Shown here: one piece after another, positions 55,101-64,000 of the stretch
How the letters are laid out: each line of letters starts with the position of its first letter
How positions within the stretch are numbered: the stretch's first letter is position 1
Assembly: GCA_002007465.1 (NCBI GenBank)
Contig: LNAC01000347.1
Location: 732,765 to 796,764 of the forward strand
Source: Ailurus styani
Taxonomy: Eukaryota > Chordata > Mammalia > Carnivora > Ailuridae
Direction: 5' to 3'
DNA length: 64,000 nucleotides
Position numbers and translations under genes: made by a program
Notes under the pieces: model-generated
The model's input: the letters and a program-made list of their open reading frames with translations, nothing else
Database searches by the model: none
Told to the model about the DNA's origin: nothing

Positions 55101-56509
55101 TTCGCCCAGAGCTGCAGGGCAGATCCGCAGGGAATGCCTGTAGAAACCACTGAGCTTTCCTTCTTTTGCTACCAAGCACTGCTATCACCACCTAATGACA
55201 CAGATCTCATGACAACATGATACACCTAATGGCTGCTGCATTCCTGTCTGTTATCATTTCACCATGAGGGTAAAGAGAAGCCCATTACTACCATCAACAC
55301 TGTATGCTGGGGGAAACTGGAGGTAAAGGGGATACCTTGAACTTGATAACTTCCTGAGGCTAAATGACCACAGGTGGTGCCTATGTGTAAAGATCAAAGC
55401 AAATATATTCAGATGTAAAAAAAAAATCAAACATTGAGCAGATAAGCATGTGACAAATCAGTCAACCAATGCTTAGTGCCACCGCTGTAGGCAGGACTTA
55501 AGAGGGAATCCATTTCTCCTCTTTCTACCTAGTCCCTAATAGTCCCCAGACCTCAGCAATCACTCTACTACTCTACCTGCAGAGAGAGACACAGACAGGG
55601 TGTGTGTTCCAATGGCTGCCAGAGTAGCTTCAGAATCCTTGACCAGGGACAGGACTGTGGAGAGGCAAGGTGCCTGTCCACCCATAGATGTTCATCGTCC
55701 TCCAAGTTCAGTGGTGTGGTGATGAGGGCAACATGAGGGACTTCTTCCTGACCCCAAAGCAGAGATACATTCTCATTACACTTCTTTTGTTTTTACTAGA
55801 CAGGGATAAGGTTAACAGATACAAGATGCAGAAAAATCAGTCAAGAACCCAATGCTGCAAACCTCTTTCCATTTTACTCATCAGTACAAAGTATTGGCTT
55901 AAATGATGACAAGCTGATATTTGTTTATACCAGCCTCATAAATTAGTAATAAAACATGTCCAGGTCACGGGATTTTTATAAGCACTCACCATTCCAAGCC
56001 ATATGACCTACCAGAGCCAGTAACTAAAATAAGTACTCTTGAGCTGCTCCCCACCCCCACCCCGCTCCAGTTAGGGGTTGACAGAAAGGTCAGCTGAAGC
56101 CCTGAAAATCCTAGTCCTACGAAGGAGTTTAAAATTCATGTTGGAAATGGGCTAAACAACAACAGGCAAACTTATGAGGCACTAAAAAGTCAAACACCTG
56201 GTTGCTGTTTCTAGGTTTTGGAGTTTGATTTTAGAAAGGGCCAAGTATGAGAACAACCATTTCTCTTTACTGTAACGTGACCTCGAGTCTCAGATGACAT
56301 CTGATTATAATCTGTGCAAGCGCCACCTGAGTGCCTGGATTGTTTTTCCAATTGAGTTGAAACACCCATGGCCACGGTTTCTGCATCAGCTGCCCGCCAA
56401 CATAAACTTTACAGCCACGCAGCACTTGGTCTTTGCCTTGGCATAGGCACACACCACCTGCGGGCCCTGGAAGATGGAGACTGACTATAACAGCAGCATA
56501 AGGGACGGA
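55101..56509. other. Upstream or intronic sequence, nothing recognised
   Basis: No gene or repeat is recognisable in this stretch. Confidence 0.5.
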
Positions 56510-56684
56510 CAATTCCTCCAGTCCTCGCTCAAATCGCCCCTTCTCAAGGAGGCGTCCCCACCATCCTACCGACTTAATAACATCTGCACCCTCCCCAGCC
56601 CTCTGGGGCCCCTTCCTCCGCTCTACTTCTTGTTTTCTGTGGTACTTTTCACTTCGTGCCTGAACACATTACTTCCTTTCTCAT
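56510..56684 (+). mobile_element. L2 LINE fragment
   Basis: 'Caatcctcgctcaaatcgcccc'-like text and TCAAGGAGGCGTCCCCACCA followed by 'ctacttcttgttttctgtggt' are L2 3' sequence. Confidence 0.6.
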
Positions 56685-57215
56685 AAGTTTTTTTTTTAAT
56701 TGTGGTAAAATATACCTAATGAAATTTTCCATCTTAACCCTTTCTAAGTGTATAGTGCAGAAGCATGAAGTACATTCACATTGTCGTAAAACTAATATCC
56801 AGAACTCTTTTCATCTTGTGAAACTGAAATTCTCTAGCCATTCAACAGCAACTCCCCTTCCCCCTTCCTCCAGCCTCTGGCAAACACCCTACTGCTTTCT
56901 GTCTCTATGCCTTTGGCTACTCCAGGTACCTCAGACAAGTGGAATCAGGTAGCACTCGTCTTTTTGTGACTGGCTTGTTTCACTTAGCACGATGTCCCCT
57001 GGATTTATCCATGTTGTAGCATGTGTCAGAACGTCCTTCCTTTTTGAAACCAAGTAATATGTCATTGTATGTATACACTGTATTTTGGTTATCCACTCAT
57101 CTGTCAATGGACATTTGGGTGTATCCACCTCTTGGCAAGCGTGAGTAACGTGGCTATGAACATGGGTGTGCAACCATCTCCTTGAGACCCTGCTTTCACT
57201 TCGTAGGGGTAGAGA
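56685..57215 (-). mobile_element. Old L1 (L1M type) 3' region, reverse orientation, part 1
   Basis: TTGTGGTAAAATATACCTAA, CACTTAGCACGATGTCCCCT and CATGTTGTAGCATGTGTCAG are standard reversed L1M 3' text. The element continues at 57,862 beyond a DNA transposon. Confidence 0.85.
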
Positions 57216-57860
57216 GTAGTCCCCCCTTACCTGCAGTTTTGCTTTCTGCCATTTCAGTTTCCTGCAGCCAACTGTGGTTCGGAAGCAGATGATCCTCAAG
57301 CTCAGGAGGTCAACAGGAGCCTAACCCTAGGTCACAGCACCTACGTCATTCCCCTCACTGCCTCTCCTCCCGTGGGCATGTTAGCCACTTGCATCACAAG
57401 GAGGGTGAGTACAGCACAAGGTATTTTGAGAGACAGAACACATTCATATAACTTTGTTATAGTACATTGGTATAACTGTTCTATTTTTTTTTAAAGATTT
57501 TATTTATTTATTTGACACAGAGAGATTACAAGTAGGCAGAGAGGCAGGCAGAGAGAGAGGAGGAAGCAGGCTCCCTGCCGAGCAGAGAGCCCGATGCGGG
57601 CCTCGATCCCAGAACTCTGGGATCATGACCTGAGCCGAAGGCAGCGGCTTTTAACCCCCTGAGCCACCCAGGCACCCTAACTGTTCTATTTTATTATTAG
57701 TTATTCCTGTTAGTCTTTCACTGTGCCTGACTTATGTTAAACTTCATCATAAGTATGTATATATGGGATATATAGAGAGCTCAGTACTCTCTGCAGTTTC
57801 AGGCATCTATTGGGGGTCTTGGAATGTAGCCCTTACAGAGAAGGAGGGGATTACTATATA
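57216..57860. mobile_element. Non-autonomous Tigger-type DNA transposon inside the L1
   Basis: The left end AGTAGTCCCCCCTTACCTGC and right end (reverse complement AGTAATCCCCTCCTTCTCTG) are terminal inverted repeats. The inner TTTCAGGCATCTATTGGGGG is a family hallmark. No transposase frame remains. A SINE at 57,488-57,677 interrupts it. Confidence 0.75.
57488..57677 (-). mobile_element. CAN-SINE, young mustelid-type, inside the Tigger-type element
   Basis: A reversed copy. A perfect 15-base duplication TAACTGTTCTATTTT lies at 57,473 and 57,678. Confidence 0.96.
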
Positions 57861-58260
57861 CTCAGAGGGGGAATTGCTCTATCATTGGTAATTCTATTTT
57901 TTTTTAAGATTTATTTAATTGAGAGGGAGGAGAGGGCAGAGGGAGAAGGAGAGAGAGAACCTCAAGCAGACTCCCCAGAGTGCAGAGCCAGACATGGGGC
58001 TTGATCTCACGACCCTGAGATCATGGACCTGAGTTAAGATCAAGAGTCAGACGCTTAACTGACTGAGACATCCAGGTGCCCTGGCAATTCTATTTTGAGG
58101 ACCTGCCATACTGTTTTCCATATAGCTTACACTATTTTACAATCCCACCAATAGTGCACAAGGGCTCCAATTCTTCAGCATCTCTGGTAACACTTGTTAT
58201 TATCTGATTGTTTTGTTTTGGATTTTTTTTTTGGTAGTTATCTTAATGGGTATGATGTTA
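57861..58260 (-). mobile_element. Old L1 (L1M type), part 2
   Basis: TATCATTGGTAATTCTATTT and CCATACTGTTTTCCATATAG, then 'caatcccaccaatagtgcac', continue the reversed L1 from 57,215. Confidence 0.85.
57901..58082 (-). mobile_element. CAN-SINE, older subfamily, inside the L1
   Basis: A reversed copy. GGTAATTCTATTTT / GGCAATTCTATTTT flank it. Confidence 0.93.
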
Positions 58261-58274
58261 ATACATTATTTTTA

Positions 58275-58450
58275 TATATTATATTTATTGTCTGTCCTTT
58301 ATGGCCCTGCTGCTAGCCTAGAATATAATGTCCATTAGCAGAGGGATCTTTGCCTTTGCCTATTTTGTTCATTGATGCATCCCTGCACCAAGAACAGGAC
58401 TTGGCATATAGTAAGGGCTCAGTAAATATACACTGTAAGAATGAATAAAT
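58275..58450 (+). mobile_element. L2 LINE 3' end
   Basis: AACAGGACTTGGCATATAGT, AAGGGCTCAGTAAATATACA and GAATGAATAAATGAG are the L2 terminus. Confidence 0.8.
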
Positions 58451-58559
58451 GAGTTGATGAAAGAAAGACACACTGACAGTCTATTGGTCTTTAATTTCCT
58501 TGTTTTTATGTCAAAATCTCAATCTGGCTATCTCTCTTTCTGTTTATCTGTGTATCCAT

Positions 58560-58700
58560 CCATTCATCCACCCGCACAATACCTTTATGCAAGCTACTCA
58601 GCACCATATGAAAGCAATTATTCTTTGAACAAATATTTGCTGAGTGTCTACTATGTGCCATTATTATGTACAATATTGTTCAGATGGAAATTCTAAAGTA
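58560..58700 (-). mobile_element. L2 LINE end, reverse orientation (weak)
   Basis: TTTGAACAAATATTTGCTGA and GTGTCTACTATGTGCCATTA match the reversed L2 tip. Confidence 0.45.
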
Positions 58701-59011
58701 CATGGAATTCAGTGTTTTTGGAGAGCTCACAGGAAATCCATAAGAAAACCAAGGAAAGAATCTGTAGTACACAGAAAACTTAGTTCTTATCTGGCATGTC
58801 CATTTATTATCAATGTCCATTCCAGATCTCTGCTCATTTGTAACACAATACCTCAAAATGAATGCAAAGGAACAGAACAGAGCTTCTTCCTCCACTGACC
58901 TTGCTTCTGTCCCATGTTCTTTGTCCCTATCTCAGTAAATGGCTCCCACTAACCAGAGATATCCATTTTCCCTCAGCCTAACCTGGTCCTCCTCTTTATC
59001 CAATTGCCAAT
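58701..59011. other. Unassigned sequence
   Basis: No supported feature. Confidence 0.5.
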
Positions 59012-59245
59012 AATAACTATTATAATGACTGATATATATTGAGCTCTTACTCTGTGCGAGGACCATGTCTAAGTTCTTTGCATGTTACTAACTTATTTAC
59101 TTCTCACAGCTCTATGAAATGGAGTACATATGAGCAACAGGTCACGTCTCTTGTCCAAGGGAAGGCACCACGCAGCTGGGAAGGCACCATGCAGCCAGAA
59201 TTCTTACCCAGCTAGTATTGTTCCAGAGCCTATGCCCTGAAATTC
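59012..59245 (-). mobile_element. MIR, reverse orientation, with a 19-base tandem duplication
   Basis: TATATTGAGCTCTTACTCTG and TTTGCATGTTACTAACTTAT are MIR. Inside, GGGAAGGCACCACGCAGCT (59,159) is followed at once by GGGAAGGCACCATGCAGCC (59,178). Confidence 0.7.
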
Positions 59246-59499
59246 TTATAGTACTCAGGAAATGCTGACTTAACCTCATTTATTAAAAAATCATTCTAAA
59301 CTGTATTAGTTCACTTTCCTAAATGTGTAAGTGAAAATAATTTGTATAATTCAAAACTGTTCAAGTCCTTCAGCTCCTTCTGGATATCAGCGATCATTAG
59401 GCAGCTTGGATAATGGAGGTACCAATAGTCAGAAAGACTGTAGACAGTTATTTATGGTGAGCCTAGAGCCTTACTGGGAAGTTGCTCTTAACTAAAAAA

Positions 59500-59704
59500 A
59501 AATTTTTTTTTAAAGATTTTATTTATTTATCTGTCAGAGAGAGAGAGGGAGAGAAAGAGAGCACAAGCAGGGGCAGTGGCAGGCAGAGGGAGAAGCAGGC
59601 TCCCGGCGGAGCAACAAGCCAGATGTGGGACTCAATCCCAGGACCCTGGGATCATGACCTATGCCCAAGGCAGAAGTTTAACCATCTATGCCACCAAGGC
59701 ATCC
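59500..59704 (-). mobile_element. CAN-SINE, older subfamily
   Basis: A reversed copy with a T-rich tail and a degenerate head GCCACCAAGGCATCCCCC. Confidence 0.92.
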
Positions 59705-59705
59705 C

Positions 59706-61285
59706 CCTTAAATAAAAGTTCTAATAGGACTTTATTTTGATTTTTTTTAAGGCAGAATGTCAGTTACAATTAGCTTAACTGAAGACTTTGATTAGTCAAA
59801 GCTATATTGTAGTAGATACAGTTGTCATTAATGTAAACAAGGCATATCCGTTATATAAACACTATTTAAAAATGGACAGCTTTTTTTCTACTTTGAGGTT
59901 GTATTGATTTTGGAGGCCAAGGGAGCCTGAAGGCAGAAGGCCCAAATCCTACTCAAATTAAATGAATCATATACTTAAAAATAAACCACAATCCTTCTGG
60001 CACCAATGGCGCCATCTGTAAACCGAGAATAATAAAGGCCAACAACTTGAGATTTCTGAATTAAAGTTGAAAAAATAAAAACGAATATAATTATAAGCCT
60101 CAGATAAGATGACTGCAGGTCCAGAAAGTGTCACTTCCAAGTTTTTAGCTGGTTTCATGTGCAACAGCCCACATTATTTAAGTGCATCATCCATTTAACA
60201 TTCAAAGAGATGCTTTTAGATCTGATGATTTTAACCTAAAAGGATGCACTTTAACATCCCAAGAGTGCCTTTAGAAAACAAAAGATGCAGTCCCAGCCAG
60301 AAGCTATTCAGGCGAGTTGCACAGATCATATGGTCTTGGGAGGAGACAAGCACTGATTGTTACCAGAAAACTCAAGGTCAGAACATGGAGTTCCGTTTCC
60401 ACCACCCCAGCGCTCGCTTCCACAAAGGATGGTAGTATCTACTGAAAAGTTGCAATTATTCCCCAGCTCCCTATTTCAGCCTCACCAGCCACTCACCCCA
60501 CCAGAGAATTCAACTCCTTCAGACATTCCCAAATAACAGCAGCAAATGATTTTTTTTTTTACGACATCCAAAAAGGTGGAGAAGGTAAAGAATGTTGTAA
60601 ATTGGAAGTGAGCATTGCTAGATAAAAGTAGGAAGTGGGGCTCTAAACCTAACCTGATTTTTAAAAATACCTTTAAAATACTTGGCCAAACTAATGCTTT
60701 GTTGACCTATGTGGTTTTTCCCTTCTCTGCCCTTTGCCCCCAGCCCCCATATCCAGTTGAGACTTCTGAAATGGAAAAGGGCCTCTGCAGGTCCTTGCTA
60801 GTAAATCAGAGCATTCCAAAGAGAGCTTTGGTTTGACTTTTGCTTGCAAAAGAATGTACTGTCAGTTAAAACAACAAGAGAAAACCACACTTGAGAATAC
60901 ACAGCCTAATCTTGACCACCCAGAGGGCAGCCTGGCATGTTCTGTCAATCTTTCTAGAGATAGCCAGGCCTGGAGCAGCCCTCACAGCCTCTGCCCATAC
61001 AGTTTATCAGATGGTAATTTTTTCTGGTGACTATAGACTGGCCCAGACCACTCCTACAGTCTAGTACATTATCTGTAATATGGTATTGAGTTCTTAAAAC
61101 ATCTTCTGTCAAGAAGTCCTGCTGCTTCACAGGCATTTACTTAACATCCTCCAAATTTCTTCAAAAGTAAAATTAATTCTTAGTCAGCTGAGAGTAAATT
61201 AATTACAACTAAGCACTAAGTTTCTTGTTTTCAGTTATCATTCAACTACACTGAATCTAAATTCAGCTTAATAAAACTGCTAGAC
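59706..61285. other. Unassigned sequence
   Basis: Short open frames only, none recognised. No repeats are recognised apart from a T-run at 60,551. Confidence 0.5.
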
Positions 61286-61298
61286 CAGATTAGGAAAT

Positions 61299-61335
61299 AT
61301 TTTTTTTTTAATTTTAAAAAACATTTTACTTATTT

Positions 61336-61378
<43 letters not shown>

Positions 61379-61517
61379 AGTGGGGGGAGGGGCAGAGGAG
61401 AAGCAGACTCCCTGTTGTGTTGAGCAGGGAGCCCGACACAGAACTCGATCCCAGAACTCTGGGATCATAACTTGAGCCAAAGGCAGATGCCCAACTGACT
61501 GAGCCACCCAGGCATCC
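61299..61517 (-). mobile_element. CAN-SINE, older subfamily, with an expanded (GA)n
   Basis: A reversed copy. CAGATTAGGAA is duplicated on both sides, and a perfect (GA)n of about 17 units sits at 61,340-61,374. Confidence 0.94.
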
Positions 61518-62173
61518 CCTCAGATTAGGAACTCTTAAAAACAGGTTCTGGGCTGCCATTTACTTTCTATTCCCCTTGAGCATTAAGCATTCCATTTCTC
61601 CCATGAAAAGAATGACTTTAATTAGTCTTACTGACTAACCAACAATCTACAAACCCAACCTACCATGGGTTTGCGCTATGTAAATCCACACAAACCTACA
61701 ATGAGTTGAAAAGGGAGAGTCACTGCCTCCAAATCCTCTATGAACCATCAACATTTAAAACATTTTCCTCTATCATCTGTTTTCCAGATGGTGGTAACAT
61801 CTCCCTCCTCCCAACCTTTGATCTGATTCTGGCTAAAAGAGGAGAGCTGGTCCCTAGCTGTTAAGGACCTAGTGTGACCGCAGGCAGAAAGGCTCAAGGG
61901 ACTTTAGTGCGGGGAGAGCTTTAAAGACCACTTACTTTGGAAACAGCAAAGAGATTTCAACCCTCATGCCAACCTCTTTGGTAAAGGCTTCCTAGAGTCC
62001 TGTGCTGAGAGGCATTCTAGGCGTGGGCCGAACTCAGAGAGAAAGCTGCTATGATTGATTTACTGCCATGGGCTCTTGAGGGACACCAGGCTCAGAAGGG
62101 AGCCATGGCACAGAACCATGTATTTGCCATCCCTGAGTTGATTGTACAATGGGGAGCTAAAAGACTTGGTGAG
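61518..62173. other. Unassigned sequence
   Basis: No supported feature. Confidence 0.5.
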
Positions 62174-62302
62174 CACGAGTAGGGCGAAAGGCAAAGGGAG
62201 AAGCAGGGCAGGGAGTCTGATGTGGGGTTTGATCCCAGGACTTTGGGATCATGACCTGAGCCGAAGGCAGATGCCCAACCAACTGAGCCACCCAGGCGCC
62301 CC
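62174..62302 (-). mobile_element. CAN-SINE, truncated
   Basis: A reversed copy with the head GAGCCACCCAGGCGCCCCC and body; the A/T tail side is missing. Confidence 0.88.
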
Positions 62303-62594
62303 CAAAGGCGGAATTTCTAAGTTCTTGTTCACCTGCACCCTGACAGGTACCACCTTTTAGAGCTCCACTGAGAGACGGTTAAGTGGGAGCTGCGTGGTTC
62401 TCCAGCCGTTACGTGGTTTCTGTGATAGGACTGCATGGGAAAGGGGGAAGAAAAAAAAGACTGAGGTTTGAGAGTCAAGTAAATGTCAGTGATCCCAAAG
62501 ACAAAGGAGAGTATTAAAGCAGAAAAGTCAATGCGATGATTGTTTTGATAGGAAAAATGGAGAATCAGTTTCTTGAATTTGAACCAGCAAAGCT

Positions 62595-62720
62595 CTCTTC
62601 TTCACTCAATCAATAAATAGTATTTACTTGCTTTCTGCTCTACTCTTAATACTGATAGACAAGTGGGTGCAGACAAGGCACACGACATGGTTCCTTTCAT
62701 AGCTAGCTTATAAAATCTCT
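62595..62720 (-). mobile_element. L2 LINE end, reverse orientation (weak)
   Basis: CAATCAATAAATAGTATTTA followed by 'gacaagtgggtgcagacaagg' resembles a reversed L2 end. Confidence 0.45.
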
Positions 62721-64000
62721 ACCTTTTCCCTGAGGTGGGCTTGGATGCCAGAAGTTAGCCCTCTAGAGAGACAGAGTTGGCCTCCCAACATCTACTCTGT
62801 GTTGTTAGCCAACTGGCTCCCAGGTGAGGAGAACATTTTTGGCAGTAACTGTAGTACAGAGCAGGCAAGAGACCTTAAGAAAAGGCAAGGGAGAGGAGGC
62901 AGGCATGTGATTCTGGAGACAAATAAACACAATTAGCTGTGCTAGAAACAAACTGAAAAGCCTCAGTGGGAAGACTGATTCCCTCTGCCAAGAGAGAAAA
63001 CCAAAGGGAAATTCATTTTCAAAGAAACATTTTACTTCCCTTGGCAGCCACGGCCCAGAGACAGTCATAGTTTCTGTCAAGTCCTTTTTCTTGTGGGTTT
63101 CCCTAACATCTCAAATACTATGGCAATGATGATGCTTTACCAGGGTTGTTGATCAGACAGAATCCACTAATGTTTCAGGCTGGTCATGTCATTCATGGAG
63201 ATGACAACGCCAAGCCTTTCAGAGCCATTCGGTCCCTCGGCACCTAAAGAGACTCAAACTGCAGCAGTAGTCAGGTGGTGGAATTCACAAAAATCATAGT
63301 CACATCCTTGGATGTCTGTTCTCCCAACAGATCCAGTTGTTGTGTAGGATTAGCTACAGCAGAGAGGCCTAGTGGCAACCACCTAGCATTGCGGTTAAAA
63401 GGACAGGCATAGTCAGACACGCCCTGAACTTCATCCTCACTCATCCACTATTGCCCAACCTTTTCACCATCAAACCTGTTTTAAATTGATTATTATTCAT
63501 TCTCTATGCTTTGAAAGTTTACTAAATTAACCAAGTCCAATAAATATTCACTATCCCTTATCTTTTAGTTAGCTACACAAGTCAGGGTCTGAGTCAGCTT
63601 TAGATGAACTGGTGATTGGCTCCATATTGAGCTGCCATTACCCCAGCCCAAAGGAAAGCACTTCCAAGCTTTAATGACCTGAGCAGCACACACATATGCA
63701 GTTTTGCAGGCATAGGAGATAATGAAAAAATGCTCAATGTATACCTCCACCACCACCTCCCATCCCCTGCCACCAGGGGTGAATTGAAAGCACAGAGTCT
63801 GTGCTTCCAATTGGTTCAGGAAACTGCATGTATACATTCAGAGTCAGTTCCAGAAAACTCCCAGCTCCTGGAATCCCTTAGACAGGGTGACGAGCTGGAT
63901 GGACAGAAAAATCCACCCTGGATTTTCACCAATCTAAGGGAGTCCTTCATTAAACTCACACTATCCACTCCATGCCCTCTCACAAACAAGGAATTGGCCA
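62721..64000. other. Unassigned sequence to the window edge
   Basis: No gene, RNA or clear repeat can be supported. No PAQR8 5' exon was identified. Confidence 0.5.

Overview
This is mammalian nuclear DNA from a carnivoran, probably a mustelid (mink, ferret, marten, otter or badger group). The evidence is the dense set of tRNA-Lys-derived CAN-SINEs. Eight copies belong to a subfamily carrying the internal signature GTAGGCAGAGAGGCAGGCAG, which I associate with mustelids from memory; the exact species is not determinable. The window also has ancient mammalian repeats (L2, MIR, Tigger, hAT-Charlie, MaLR), L1s of several ages, a CpG-island promoter and split genes with GT-AG introns.

Two protein-coding genes are supported, both on the minus strand. 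EFHC1 (myoclonin-1, a DM10-domain protein of ciliary doublet microtubules) has its promoter and first coding exon near 24.5 kb. Coding exons 2 to 5 follow leftwards at 15.9, 12.6, 7.7 and 4.5 kb, and the gene runs off the left edge, so the window holds residues 1-305 of a protein of about 640. PAQR8 (membrane progestin receptor beta) lies upstream, with its complete 354-residue reading frame in one exon at 36,181-37,245; its 5' non-coding exon(s) were not found. A PAQR8-EFHC1 pair in the same orientation matches the order I know from human 6p12.

Layout: 1-24.5 kb is EFHC1, its introns filled with L1, SINE, Tigger, hAT and MaLR debris, including a long but decayed L1 in intron 1. The stretch 24.4-25.1 kb is the CpG-island promoter, with a well-matched RFX X-box, an NRF1-type site and a GC box. 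25-36 kb is the intergenic interval plus probable PAQR8 3' untranslated sequence. 37.3-64 kb lies upstream of the PAQR8 coding exon (probably 5' intron or intergenic) and is mostly repeats, including a Tigger1-type DNA transposon at 43.1-45.7 kb and several nested insertions.

I found no undescribed biological system. The observations most worth checking are an exact 231-bp duplication with an N at each end (very likely an assembly error), an N at a SINE junction that lacks its target-site duplication, the X-box in the EFHC1 promoter, the uniform orientation of all eight youngest SINEs, a 27-base poly-G run, and nested transposon layers that give a relative chronology.
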